From CAWVSB01 sp036960375 (GTDB taxonomy: Bacteria > Pseudomonadota > Gammaproteobacteria > Pseudomonadales > CAWVSB01), in contig JBALVY010000012.1 of the NCBI GenBank assembly GCA_036960375.1, forward strand, positions 50,473 through 114,472: a DNA stretch of 64,000 nucleotides, written 5' to 3'. This document shows positions 18,997 through 27,679 of this stretch, in pieces (position 1 is the stretch's first letter; each line of letters opens with the position of its first letter). The translations under genes and the position numbers were made by a program. Below the pieces are notes generated by a model, which was not told the DNA's origin, searched no databases, and saw only the letters and a list, made by a program, of their open reading frames with translations.

Positions 18997-19563
18997 ATGA
19001 GGTTTATCTATCTAGCGCTGATACTGACATTCACCGTGGGCTGCTCTGGCCTGACGGTGAACACCGATTACGCCCAGGAGCAGGATTTTTCCAGCTACCA
19101 AAGCTGGCAATGGCACCCTGACGGACCACCACAAACTGCCGATCTTAACCGCATGGGCAGTGATATTTTTGACACCAGAGTGAAGCGACTGATTGACCAG
19201 GATCTGGCAGGCAAAGGTTTAACCACCAGCGACAAGCCCGACTTCTATGTTAATTATGCAGTTATTACCGATGATCGAGTTTCCATCAATACCTACAATT
19301 CCTATGGCGGATATGGCGGTGGATGGGGCGGTTATTATGGCAGAGGCGCCTATGGTGGGGGGACCTCTCATACCTCCGTTAACTATTACGAAGAAGGCAC
19401 TCTGATCATTGATATCATCGACGCCCGTAGCAATCTGCTGGTGTGGCGCGGCAGCGCTCAAGGTCGGCTAGACAAAAAAACTACACCTGAAAAAAATGAA
19501 ACCAACACTCAGGAAGCCATCCTGAAAATATTGGCGGATTTCCCCCCCCAACCCGCAATGTAA
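18997..19563 (+). CDS. DUF4136 lipoprotein (second of tandem pair)
   Basis: A 188-residue paralogue of the gene just upstream: lipobox VGCS, then LTVNTDYAQEQDFSSYQSWQW, the same Gly/Tyr-rich insert (YGGYGGGWGGYYGRGAYGGG), and the same closing block (LLVWRGSAQGRLDKK against LLWRGTADGRLPKK). AGGAGA upstream fixes ATG 18997. A strong hairpin follows the stop. The pair arose by tandem duplication and then diverged. Confidence 0.85.
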   Translation: MRFIYLALILTFTVGCSGLTVNTDYAQEQDFSSYQSWQWHPDGPPQTADLNRMGSDIFDTRVKRLIDQDLAGKGLTTSDKPDFYVNYAVITDDRVSINTYNSYGGYGGGWGGYYGRGAYGGGTSHTSVNYYEEGTLIIDIIDARSNLLVWRGSAQGRLDKKTTPEKNETNTQEAILKILADFPPQPAM

Positions 19564-19577
19564 GCTCTATTTCATCT

Positions 19578-19609
19578 AACGGCTGCGAATTGCCTAATTC
19601 GCAGCCGTT
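19578..19609 (+). terminator. Terminator of the DUF4136 pair
   Basis: A 14-bp perfect stem with a GCCT loop (19578-19591 / 19596-19609), 14 bp after the stop codon, followed by a T/C-rich stretch. Confidence 0.8.
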
Positions 19610-19844
19610 CTTTCCCCCGATCATGAGCTATATCAATCCTTTTTTCGCTTACTTACTGATTCTTAACGCTCTTTTCTCAGCGTAATCAGTACAATGCGCG
19701 CCATTGTCACCCATTTCTTTCCATTTTGGACTGCTCTATGGGTGTTTTAAGTGGAGTTATTGATCTACTGCGTCGGTTTTTAGTTTGTGGGTCGAATTCG
19801 ATCCCTTTTATTGGTCTTGTCATTACTTTAAAGAGAGCGTTATT

Positions 19845-20111
19845 ATGAAAAAGTTCGTTATATTTGCCGCTGCGGCCTGTTTATCAGCCAGCGTATTTGC
19901 CGCCAAACCCACCAAAGTTAGCTTTGACAGCTACGGCACCGCTGAAGACGGCACTGAATATGCCACTTATATCGTTAAGTGCTCAAACGGCAAAAAACTG
20001 CCCTTAACGGCGTGGGACAATCGCAAGCAGTGGTGTGTTGGTGAAGAATCCAAAGAAAACTGTGAAAAGAAGCAACTTAACGCTGCCAAGAAAGCCTGTA
20101 AGCTGCGCTAA
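19845..20111 (+). CDS. Small exported cysteine-containing protein
   Basis: An 88-residue exported protein of unknown function. The signal peptide (MKKFVIFAAAACLSASVFA) is followed by a ~69-residue mature domain with four cysteines (KCSNG, QWCVG, ENCEK, KACKL), which could form two disulfides in the periplasm. ATG 19845 is chosen because AAGAGAG precedes it and a signal peptide follows; the frame is open further upstream without such signals. A strong terminator follows, so it is transcribed alone. Confidence 0.7.
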   Translation: MKKFVIFAAAACLSASVFAAKPTKVSFDSYGTAEDGTEYATYIVKCSNGKKLPLTAWDNRKQWCVGEESKENCEKKQLNAAKKACKLR

Positions 20112-20136
20112 ATCTGGCTCTACTCCGAATACCAAG

Positions 20137-20161
20137 GCCCCGCAAAAGCGGGGCTTTTTTT
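20137..20161 (+). terminator. Rho-independent terminator
   Basis: A 7-bp stem GCCCCGC/GCGGGGC with an AAAA loop followed by seven Ts, 25 bp after the small exported protein gene. Confidence 0.9.
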
Positions 20162-20283
20162 ATGCCAAAATAGAACAACTAACGAACATTAGTACAATTT
20201 AACTGGCAAAGGCCAGTATCAAAGCGTGTAATTCCTGTCACAGGCACAGCAGCCTATTACATTACGGACAATAAGGAATTGAT

Positions 20284-21828
20284 ATGTCTATTTACGAAGC
20301 CGTGGGTGAACGCGATGGTCGCCGCGTACTGAGCCTCAAGAGCCCGGTAAACCTGCAAACCACTGGCGAATTAATATGCGCCAATCGTGATGATGTTATC
20401 GCCGCCGTCAAAAACGCCCGCGATGCGCAAACTGGTTGGTCCGCCTTAAGCTTCAAAGAACGCGCGAAATATATGGACGCCGCGCTAAAGGTGATGATGG
20501 ATCAAGCGGACCATATAATGGACGTAGTGGTTGCCGAAACGGGTAAGGCGCCGGCCGATGCTTTCACCATGGAAGTTTGGGCCAGTTGTGACGCTTTGTG
20601 TTACTACGCAAAAAATGCAGCCAAGTTTCTCGCACCGCAAAAACGTAAGGTTCACGGTCTATTGGGCTTCATGAAAAAAGTACGACTGGTTTACCAACCT
20701 TTGGGAGTCGCCGGCATTATCTGCCCCTGGAACGGCCCCTTTATTCTGGCGATGAACCAGGCGACACAAGCTTTAATGGCCGGTAACACCGTGGTCATCA
20801 AGGGTTCTGAAGTCACACCTAACTCATCTAAACTGGTACAAGAAATTTTTGATAAAGCCGGCCTGCCTGCCGGTGTACTGACGGTACTCGAAGGCGACGG
20901 TCAGACCGGCGCCGACCTATGTACCGCAGGCGTCGATAAAATATCTTTCACTGGCTCTGTTGCCACAGGCAGAAAGGTGGCCGAATCCTGCGCTCGCCAG
21001 CTTATTCCCTGCACCATGGAGTTGGGCGGCAAAGATGCCATGATCGTCTGTGCTGACGCCAACCTGGAACGAGCAGCCAGCGGCGCTGTCATTGGCTCTT
21101 GTATGAATACGGGTCACTACTGTTGTGGTACCGAGCGAATTTACGTTGTTGCCAGTGTTTATGATGAATTTGTCAGCAAGGTAGTAGAAAAAACCAAGGA
21201 GCTCAAACAGGGCCCTCAACACGGTCTGGATGAAGACGTCGGTGCGGTATTCTGGGACCGGCAGATGACTATTATTGAGGCCCACGCTGAGGACGCAATA
21301 GCCAAAGGCGCCAATGTGCTGGTCGGCGGCAAACGTAATCCTGATCTTGAGGGTTTGTATTTTGAACCCACTGTAATGACCGGCGTAAACAACGATATGT
21401 TAATTATGCGGGAGGAGACCTTTGGTCCCATTATTTGCATTCAGAAGGTCGCCAATGAAGAGGAGGCGATGCAACTTTCCAATGATTCGCCTTATGGTCT
21501 TAACGGTAATATTTGGACCAAGGACAACGCTAAGGGTATTCGCATGGCTGAACAAATGCAGACCGGCGCGGTCTGTCTCAATGACATGGCCTGTACTTAC
21601 GGTGTGCCTTCTGCGCCTTTTGGTGGTTTGAAGGATAGTGGTGTCGGTCAGGTCAATGGTAAAACGGGTATTCGTGGTTACTGTCACCCTAAACCTATTA
21701 TCATTGATAAGGCGGGGCACAAGGATAAGTTGCAATCTGGTTATCCTCATACGGCTGAAAAGATTGAGGGCATGAAGAAGTTTATGCGTATTCTTTGGGG
21801 CTCTCCTATTGGTCGCTGGCTGTCTTAA
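20284..21828 (+). CDS. NAD(P)-dependent aldehyde dehydrogenase family protein
   Basis: A 514-residue member of the aldehyde dehydrogenase superfamily. The cofactor-fold segments ICPWNGPFILA and SFTGSVATGRKVAE are visible, the general-base Glu is in MELGGKDAM (near residue 246), and the nucleophile Cys is in TGHYCCGTERI (near residues 281-282, where two adjacent cysteines occur). AAGGA precedes ATG 20284. It has a C-terminal extension of about 40 residues after the usual end (HKDKLQSGYPHTAEKIEGMKK...). The substrate cannot be deduced. It is monocistronic. Confidence 0.85.
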   Translation: MSIYEAVGERDGRRVLSLKSPVNLQTTGELICANRDDVIAAVKNARDAQTGWSALSFKERAKYMDAALKVMMDQADHIMDVVVAETGKAPADAFTMEVWASCDALCYYAKNAAKFLAPQKRKVHGLLGFMKKVRLVYQPLGVAGIICPWNGPFILAMNQATQALMAGNTVVIKGSEVTPNSSKLVQEIFDKAGLPAGVLTVLEGDGQTGADLCTAGVDKISFTGSVATGRKVAESCARQLIPCTMELGGKDAMIVCADANLERAASGAVIGSCMNTGHYCCGTERIYVVASVYDEFVSKVVEKTKELKQGPQHGLDEDVGAVFWDRQMTIIEAHAEDAIAKGANVLVGGKRNPDLEGLYFEPTVMTGVNNDMLIMREETFGPIICIQKVANEEEAMQLSNDSPYGLNGNIWTKDNAKGIRMAEQMQTGAVCLNDMACTYGVPSAPFGGLKDSGVGQVNGKTGIRGYCHPKPIIIDKAGHKDKLQSGYPHTAEKIEGMKKFMRILWGSPIGRWLS

Positions 21829-22230
21829 GCTTGCTGTTTTAGCCAACACTTTGAATATACTTGAGGCCACCGTTGGGTGGTCTTCTTGTTTCTGGCTTGC
21901 CGACGTTTAGTATTCAGCGTCTGGCCTCGGGCGTGCAGTGGTATTACTTTAGCGGAACGATCGCACGCTTGATGGGAATTTCGGCAGCTAAAGAACTCGC
22001 GCAAGCGCTCAGACATACTTTAGCAAAATCCGCCGAAAAGCCCACCAAGCTAAACCGCGATCTGATTGTTCCGCTAAAGTAATACCACTGCACGCCCTAC
22101 CTTTATGTGTGGAAAACAAAGAAGACGCCACATGAAGAGCTAAACCTGTTTTACTATTTTGGGCCCAATTAAGGGTAACGCTAGTAACTATCAATAGATC
22201 ATTGGGTTTTACCCCATAAAACTCATCAAT
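21829..22230. other. Gene-free gap holding one nested hairpin element
   Basis: 402 bp between two convergent genes. Apart from the element at 21929-22097 I see no coding sequence. On the minus strand the side preceding the element has TTTTCCACACATAAAGG, similar to the leader of other copies. Confidence 0.8.
21929..22097 (-). repeat. Nested inverted-repeat element, copy 1
   Basis: Read on the minus strand. The outer stem of 30 bp is perfect (22068-22097 with 21929-21958). Unpaired AATCA (22063-22067) follows, then box stem GATCGC/GCGATC (22057-22062 with 21959-21964), unpaired GGTTTA, a 19-bp inner stem with three mismatches, unpaired GGATTTT, and a core stem GCTAAAG/CTTTAGC (22018-22024 with 21987-21993) closing the apical TATGTCTGAGCG...CGCGAGTT hairpin. 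The unpaired stretches lie almost entirely on the 5' side. There is no T tract, so it is not an ordinary terminator. Confidence 0.85.
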
Positions 22231-23244
22231 TTAATCGTAAAGAAATTCCCGTCGTAATTTCTCCAGATCTTTAGCGCTCAATGCTAGATGGCGATCGAGA
22301 TACTCTTCCACGGAGTCAAACTTCTCATCAATTTCTTCGAAGGCTGCGCTCAGGTATTCGGGCCTTACTTCATACATAGGCCGGAGTACGGCGGGGTCGA
22401 AGTTTTGCGGAAACTGATCGCGGTAGCGCTCAATCATGGATTCCACTTCGCGATCTATCGGTAAATACTGATTGCTGAGTAGGTAGTCTGTCATGATATC
22501 TTCTCGGCTCACGCCAAGAGCAGAGAGAATCACTGCGGCTCCAAAGCCTGTTCTATCCTTGCCGGCAGCACAGTGTATCAATAGCTGTTTATTCTCCAGG
22601 CTCAGCATATGTTTGAGCATTGATTGGTACTGCTCGGCATAACACAGGGCCAGATCGCGATTGAGCGCCACCATAAAACTGGCCATATCCTCAGGGGTAG
22701 CACTGGAGTGCACTAGTTCACCGAAAAAGCTCTCCATACTGCCCGGAGAAATCCCCAGTGCTGCTACATGTGGTGCGTTAAGTATGGGCAGCAACGTTGG
22801 CTCTCTTTCTCGTTCGGGATGCCAGCGAAAGTCACAGATCACTCCAATGTCTAAATCTGCCATTAGGGCAACATCTTGATCGGAAAGTTTGTTCAGTTTT
22901 CCTGAGCGATACAGTCTGCCCCACTTCACATGCCGGCTGTTAGCGGCATCGTAGCCTCCCATGTCGCGGAAATTAGGACTTTTTTCGAAAGCTAGCCTGC
23001 GTTCAGCCGCCACTCCGCTGCGGCCATTTGCAAACTCAAGATAGAAGTAAAATCGGCGATCTTTTGGCAGGCCGGTAATAACCACTGAGTTGGTCGCTGT
23101 TTGCGCCACCGGTTCGCCATCCGCTAGGGGATGATTATTCTCAATGGCGTAGATAGTTACTTGTCCGGCATTGGCCTGGGGCCATTGGAGGTGATATTGA
23201 CCTGCGGCGTCGCGGGTCACACTGACATCAGTTAGAGCAGTCAT
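22231..23244 (-). CDS. Tyrosine phosphatase family protein
   Basis: A 337-residue phosphatase-like protein. The P-loop is HCAAGKDRTGFGAA (near residue 224), a CX5R site with the Lys-Asp form typical of bacterial MptpB-like or atypical lipid/tyrosine phosphatases; RDMGGYDA (near residue 92) matches the family's N-terminal motif. The first ~85 residues resemble a fibronectin-III-like beta domain (inference from TDVSVTRDAAGQYHLQWPQ). No signal peptide is seen. It lies 32 bp downstream of a TetR gene on the same strand. Confidence 0.85.
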   Translation of the reverse strand: MTALTDVSVTRDAAGQYHLQWPQANAGQVTIYAIENNHPLADGEPVAQTATNSVVITGLPKDRRFYFYLEFANGRSGVAAERRLAFEKSPNFRDMGGYDAANSRHVKWGRLYRSGKLNKLSDQDVALMADLDIGVICDFRWHPEREREPTLLPILNAPHVAALGISPGSMESFFGELVHSSATPEDMASFMVALNRDLALCYAEQYQSMLKHMLSLENKQLLIHCAAGKDRTGFGAAVILSALGVSREDIMTDYLLSNQYLPIDREVESMIERYRDQFPQNFDPAVLRPMYEVRPEYLSAAFEEIDEKFDSVEEYLDRHLALSAKDLEKLRREFLYD

Positions 23245-23276
23245 AGGTTATTTAACAGCCTCGGGGGGATATTGAT

Positions 23277-23891
23277 TTATTGACCGGTATCCGGATCGTA
23301 GTTCATAAACGCGCGCGTGAGCAGGTTAATACTTTCGGCCTGCATCGCCTTCGCTTCGTCGCTAAAGGGTTCAACCCCAATAATATCGCGATACATGGGA
23401 CCCATAGTGATATAGGACATTACGATGTTGTTAAAGGCCATCACCACCCAGGGTCGTAGATCAGGCCGTTGCACCAGCGAGGGTGAATCTATCCCGGTGA
23501 TCTGCTTCACGGGCTCGGCTATAAGCGGACGAATCAACTCATCAATCAATTTTTTGACCCCTGGCCCACCGGACAAAGCGGCATACTGCATTAATCTGGC
23601 CAGATTGGGGTTTTCCACATGCGCATCAATCATATGGCGCTGCCAGGCTAACACCTGTTCGGCAGACACTTGCTCCAAACCCACTAACTCAGTCATTGGC
23701 CGCTTAAATTTTTCGATCAGTCGATCGAGAACTGCTTCGTATAGCGCCTCTTTATTACGAAAATGATTGTACAAGCTGGGCGCTTTGATCCCCACGGCCT
23801 CTGCCACCTCGCCCATTGAGGTTGCTTCAAAGCCCTTTGCTGCAAATAAGTCTTCTGCGGCGTCCAAAACCCTCTCGGGCGTCGATTTCAT
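23277..23891 (-). CDS. TetR-family transcriptional regulator
   Basis: A 204-residue regulator. The N-terminal helix-turn-helix is typical: RVLDAAEDLFAAKGFEATSMGEVAEAVGIKAPSLYNHFRNKEALYEAVL (residues ~8-55). The C-terminal ligand-binding domain is helical and unassigned. It is divergent from the NTF2-like gene (78 bp shared region) and probably cotranscribed with the phosphatase gene. Self-repression and control of the neighbours are the usual pattern for the family (inference). Confidence 0.9.
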   Translation of the reverse strand: MKSTPERVLDAAEDLFAAKGFEATSMGEVAEAVGIKAPSLYNHFRNKEALYEAVLDRLIEKFKRPMTELVGLEQVSAEQVLAWQRHMIDAHVENPNLARLMQYAALSGGPGVKKLIDELIRPLIAEPVKQITGIDSPSLVQRPDLRPWVVMAFNNIVMSYITMGPMYRDIIGVEPFSDEAKAMQAESINLLTRAFMNYDPDTGQ

Positions 23892-23969
23892 TCAGTATTC
23901 AGCCTTTATCAGTGATAGCTGGCGCTATAGTATATCAGGCTCAAGCCGACAACAAAGAATGATAAAGCC

Positions 23970-24428
23970 ATGCCTGATCCTTATCGCGAAATAGAAAACC
24001 TTCTCTACATCTATGCAGACAAGCTCGATAGAGGTGACCTTGAGGGGGTAGCAGAGTTATTTCGCTATGGTGCCATTGTTGCGCCCGCAGTTAACCATCG
24101 CGCCGAAGGCCGAGAACAAGTTCTCGCCCGGTATCAGGGCTCCACTCGCATCTATGCAGACACGGGCACACCTAAGACCCAACACGTCATCAGCAATGCG
24201 GTGGTGACAGTAAACGATGCCACCGCCACCTGTGACAGCCGCTTCACGGTGTTTCAAGCAACCGATGATTTGCCTTTACAGGCCATCATTACCGGCCGTT
24301 ATCACGATCAATTTATCTATCGCGATGACAGCTGGTGGTTCCTGCAGCGCAGCATGATGCCCGAGATGTTTGGCGACCTGAGTCATCACCTGCTATTTGA
24401 CGCTGGCGACATCCAGAGAGAGGAGTAA
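23970..24428 (+). CDS. NTF2/SnoaL-like domain protein
   Basis: A 152-residue cone-shaped-fold protein of the SnoaL-like type. The N-terminal helix IENLLYIYADKLDRGDLEGVAELF is the family hallmark, followed by the beta sheet (HVISNAVVTVNDATATCDSRFTVFQ) and the closing DSWWFLQRSMMPEMFGDLSHH. Such proteins are enzymes or ligand binders; no catalytic role can be assigned. It is divergent from the TetR gene and followed by dgkA 4 bp after its stop. Confidence 0.8.
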   Translation: MPDPYREIENLLYIYADKLDRGDLEGVAELFRYGAIVAPAVNHRAEGREQVLARYQGSTRIYADTGTPKTQHVISNAVVTVNDATATCDSRFTVFQATDDLPLQAIITGRYHDQFIYRDDSWWFLQRSMMPEMFGDLSHHLLFDAGDIQREE

Positions 24429-24432
24429 TTCC

Positions 24433-24825
24433 GTGGTGAAAGATCCGCTAATGAAAAAACCCGGGCTTAGTGGCTTCAAGCGCCTGATTGCCGCTACAGA
24501 GTATTCATTCAAGGGGCTGGCGGCTGCCTGGAAGTGCGAAGAGGCGTTTCGCATGGAGATAGTGCTTTTTGTGCTGCTTGTACCCACGGCATTCTGGCTG
24601 GGGCGTAGTCTTGTCGAACAAATTGTTCTGATTCTGGTCTGTGTTTTAGTTATTGTCGCCGAGTTGATCAACACAGCATTAGAGTCCGTTGTTGACCGAA
24701 TTAGTCATCAACTGCACCCCTTATCCGGCCAGGCCAAAGACCTGGGATCAGCCATCGTTTTTGTCGCAACCCTAACAACCATAACGGTTTGGGGCCTTGT
24801 GGTATGGGATCGCTTTATAGCTTGA
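24433..24825 (+). CDS. dgkA: Diacylglycerol kinase
   Basis: A 130-residue integral membrane kinase recycling diacylglycerol to phosphatidic acid. It has three membrane segments, the catalytic AELINTALESVVDRIS block (E. coli form EAIN/E...VVDR) and a preceding EEAFRMEI block. GTG 24433 is chosen because AGGAG at 24421-24425 has 7-bp spacing; GTG 24436 and ATG 24451 are alternatives. It is likely cotranscribed with the NTF2-like gene. Confidence 0.92.
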   Translation: MVKDPLMKKPGLSGFKRLIAATEYSFKGLAAAWKCEEAFRMEIVLFVLLVPTAFWLGRSLVEQIVLILVCVLVIVAELINTALESVVDRISHQLHPLSGQAKDLGSAIVFVATLTTITVWGLVVWDRFIA

Positions 24826-24844
24826 ATATATGCCGCCAGAGCTA

Positions 24845-24873
24845 TTGACAACGGCGTCTCAAAACGGAATAAT
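24845..24873 (+). promoter_or_regulatory. rpsT promoter
   Basis: A perfect -35 TTGACA (24845-24850), 17-bp spacer and AATAAT (24868-24873), about 48 bp upstream of the rpsT start. Confidence 0.75.
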
Positions 24874-24920
24874 GCCGCTCCTTTTTTCAGCATACACCGC
24901 ATTTTAGCGAGGAATTATTA

Positions 24921-25184
24921 GTGGCTAACTCTCCCCAAGCCCGCAAGCGCGCAAAGCAAGCAGAAAAGCGTCGTAATCATAACGCCGGTTTTCGTTCTAT
25001 GGTTCGTACCTACCTGAAAAAGGTTGATGCTGCTATTGCTACTGGCGACAAAGCACAAGCTCAAACAGCTTATGACACTGCCGTACCTATTATCGACAGC
25101 ATGGCCGACAAAGGTATTCTGCACAAGAACAAGGCAGCTCGCCATAAGAGCCGCCTGAACGCCCAAGTTAAAGCTCTGGCTTAA
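24921..25184 (+). CDS. rpsT: 30S ribosomal protein S20
   Basis: An 87-residue primary 16S-binding protein. ANSPQARKRAKQAEKRRNHN at the N-terminus and the helix-rich Lys/Ala body are diagnostic. It starts with GTG (24921) after GAGGA; an inefficient start codon is common for S20 and allows autoregulation of translation. It has its own promoter and terminator, thus is monocistronic. Confidence 0.97.
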   Translation: MANSPQARKRAKQAEKRRNHNAGFRSMVRTYLKKVDAAIATGDKAQAQTAYDTAVPIIDSMADKGILHKNKAARHKSRLNAQVKALA

Positions 25185-25198
25185 ACCTGGCGCTGGTA

Positions 25199-25227
25199 AA
25201 AAAACCGGCTAATAGCCGGTTTTTTTG
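25199..25227. terminator. Bidirectional terminator rpsT / proB
   Basis: ACCGGCT/AGCCGGT stem with an AAT loop, an A run on the left and seven Ts on the right, so it can end both rpsT (plus) and proB (minus). Confidence 0.9.
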
Positions 25228-25248
25228 GTGCTAAATTTTTAACTCACG

Positions 25249-26382
25249 CTAAACCAATACCAGATTGTCCCGGTGAATCAGTTCGTCTTCGTCCTGATAA
25301 CCCAAAATGGCGTGAATTTGGTCGCTGGGCTTACCCATAATCATCGAGGTATCGGTGGCACTATAATTCACCAGACCTCTGGCCACTTCAGCTCCTGAGG
25401 AATCAACACAAGACACCATCTCTCCGCGCTCAAAGTTGCCCGCTACGCGACAAATACCAACCGATAACAAACTGCGGCCGGAGTCACGTAATACCCTAAC
25501 CGCTCCGTCGTCCAGCTCCAGCTCACCACGAATCTGTAAATGCCCAGCCAACCACTGCTTACGCGCTGCCACAGGTGCCTGGCTTGCCGTCAGCAGACTA
25601 CCCACCGAATCACCAGCAGCGATGGCTTTAAGTACATCACTGTTTTTGCCACCGGCAATCACGGTATGTGCGCCCGAACGAGCTGCCAGTCTTGCTGCCT
25701 GTAATTTGGTCGCCATGCCACCACGGCCCAGCTCTCCCTTACTGTCGCCGGCAAAATCATCTAACCGACTGTCATTGGCCCTGGCAACATCAATAAGATT
25801 CGCATCAGCGTTTTTACGAGGATCAGCATCAAATAAACCCTGCTGATCAGTCAAGATGACCAGTAAGTCGGCATCAACAAGATTAGCCACCAACGCCGCC
25901 AGTTTATCGTTATCACCAAAACGGATCTCATCGGTAACCACCGTATCGTTTTCGTTGACCACGGGAACCACACCCAAGCCCAGCAAAGTTTTCAAGGTAC
26001 TGCGAGCGTTAAGATAGCGCTGACGATGTGATAAATCATCATGTACCAGCAGTATTTGGGCCGTATGCAAGTCGTGCGCCTGAAAACTGGCTTCCCAGCT
26101 CTGCACCAGGCCCATCTGGCCAACAGCCGCCGCTGCCTGCAACTCATGTACAGCCTCTGGCCTGCGAGTCCAACCCAGGCGTGTCATACCGGCCGCTACC
26201 GCGCCAGAGGACACCAGCACAATCTCGATACCCTGCAGGCGCAAGCTCGCCATAGACTCGACCCAGCCGGCCATCAGGGCTGTATTCAGACCTCGGCCAT
26301 CATCAGTTAACAGCGCGCTGCCAATTTTTATTACCCAACGTCTGGTTTGGGTCAGGCTATGCCTTAGATCGGTATCGGTCAT
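25249..26382 (-). CDS. proB: Glutamate 5-kinase
   Basis: A 377-residue enzyme for the first step of proline synthesis. Amino-acid kinase domain: VIKIGSALL at the start, VLVSSGAVAAG, the substrate/nucleotide segment VPVVNENDTV and RGGMATKLQAA. The last ~75 residues (ELELDDGAVRVLRDSGRSLLSVGI...) form a PUA domain, as in E. coli ProB. It is 3 bp downstream of obgE, so likely cotranscribed. No proA is adjacent. Confidence 0.95.
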   Translation of the reverse strand: MTDTDLRHSLTQTRRWVIKIGSALLTDDGRGLNTALMAGWVESMASLRLQGIEIVLVSSGAVAAGMTRLGWTRRPEAVHELQAAAAVGQMGLVQSWEASFQAHDLHTAQILLVHDDLSHRQRYLNARSTLKTLLGLGVVPVVNENDTVVTDEIRFGDNDKLAALVANLVDADLLVILTDQQGLFDADPRKNADANLIDVARANDSRLDDFAGDSKGELGRGGMATKLQAARLAARSGAHTVIAGGKNSDVLKAIAAGDSVGSLLTASQAPVAARKQWLAGHLQIRGELELDDGAVRVLRDSGRSLLSVGICRVAGNFERGEMVSCVDSSGAEVARGLVNYSATDTSMIMGKPSDQIHAILGYQDEDELIHRDNLVLV

Positions 26383-26385
26383 ACT

Positions 26386-27582
26386 CTACTCTACGTAAAA
26401 AACTTCGGCCTCGTCGTCTTCGTCGTAATCTTCGTCATTGTCTTCCTGCTCTGCTTTACGAGCCAGGCGACGCTGCTCAGCCATGGTCAGAATACGCTCG
26501 CGTCCTTCGGCCTGCATAGCCAACTGCGCATCATGTTCGGCCTCAGCATACTCGGGATCATCTTCCTCCCGCTCTCGCTGAGCTTCCATATGCAGCATAA
26601 TATCCTGACAAAGTTTAGCCGTTCCTTGCTGGCTCACCGCCGACATAGAATACACCGGTCCGGTCCAACCAAGCTCTGAAACAATGCGATCCGTCTCTGC
26701 TTCAACCGATGACGTATCGAGCAAATCCGTTTTGTTAATCACCAGCCAGCGCGGCCGTGATGCCAGCATGGGCGAGAACTTCTCCAGCTCTTCGATAATT
26801 TCACGTGCAGAGACAACCGGGTCGGAGCCATCTGGCGGGCTCACATCGACCAGATGTAGCAATACTCTATTGCGGGTCAGATGCTTAAGAAAACGAATCC
26901 CCAAACCAGCACCTTCAGCGGCGCCACTGATCAAACCGGGAATGTCAGCGATAACAAAGCTGCGATGGGCCTCCACTTTAACCACCCCCAAATTGGGCAC
27001 CAGAGTAGTAAAGGGATAATCGGCTATTTTAGGCCGGGCCGCCGATACGGCACTAATGAATGTAGATTTGCCCGCATTGGGCATACCCAGCAATCCCACA
27101 TCCGCCAGTAATTTCAATTCAAGGCGCAGGCTGCGTATTTCGCCCTCACTGCCCTTGGTAGTTTGACGCGGCGCACGGTTAGTACTGGATTTAAATCGGG
27201 TATTGCCCAGGCCATGAAATCCGCCACGGGCCACTAATAACCGCTGATCAACCGTCGACAAGTCGCCCAGCACTTCGCCTGTATCATCATCAATCACGGT
27301 AGTACCTACTGGCACCTTGAGCACGCAATCATCCCCTGCTCTACCAGTCATGGTCTTGGGCATGCCCTTTTGACCGCTCTGAGCCCTGTAATGTCGTGTA
27401 AAGCGGTAGTCAATCATGGTATTTAGCTGGCCACAGGCCTCCAGGAAAACACTGCCCCCATCTCCACCATCGCCGCCATCAGGGCCACCCCGGGGAATAT
27501 ACTTTTCACGCCTGAAGCTCAGGCCGCCATTTCCGCCTCTACCGGCTTCAATGCGGATAACTGCTTCATCTACAAATTTCAT
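26386..27582 (-). CDS. obgE: GTPase ObgE/CgtA
   Basis: A 398-residue ribosome-associated GTPase. The Gly-rich Obg fold (AGRGGNGGLSFRREKYIPRGGPDGGDGG) occupies residues ~12-60, G1 is GMPNAGKST near residue 166, and G4 is NKTD. An acidic tail (EQEDNDEDYDEDDEAEVFYVE) follows. ATG 27582 is used rather than the TTG two codons upstream. It is separated from rpmA by a terminator, then followed closely by proB. Confidence 0.96.
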   Translation of the reverse strand: MKFVDEAVIRIEAGRGGNGGLSFRREKYIPRGGPDGGDGGDGGSVFLEACGQLNTMIDYRFTRHYRAQSGQKGMPKTMTGRAGDDCVLKVPVGTTVIDDDTGEVLGDLSTVDQRLLVARGGFHGLGNTRFKSSTNRAPRQTTKGSEGEIRSLRLELKLLADVGLLGMPNAGKSTFISAVSAARPKIADYPFTTLVPNLGVVKVEAHRSFVIADIPGLISGAAEGAGLGIRFLKHLTRNRVLLHLVDVSPPDGSDPVVSAREIIEELEKFSPMLASRPRWLVINKTDLLDTSSVEAETDRIVSELGWTGPVYSMSAVSQQGTAKLCQDIMLHMEAQREREEDDPEYAEAEHDAQLAMQAEGRERILTMAEQRRLARKAEQEDNDEDYDEDDEAEVFYVE

Positions 27583-27630
27583 GACCAATACCTGTAATTT
27601 AAGCCGGGCAATGCCCTAAGCATAACGCAA

Positions 27631-27658
27631 AAAGCCCCGTCCGGAGACGGGGCTTTTT
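27631..27658. terminator. Terminator after rpmA
   Basis: An 11-bp stem AAAGCCCCGTC/GACGGGGCTTT, with A and T runs on either side. It lies between rpmA and obgE on the minus strand and can work in both directions. Confidence 0.88.
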
Positions 27659-27679
27659 GATGTTGCTGGTAAAAAGCGC

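Noticed and set aside
21400..21870. 156-residue open frame on the minus strand
   Set aside because: It is the shadow of the aldehyde dehydrogenase gene, with no ribosome site and no recognisable protein pattern.
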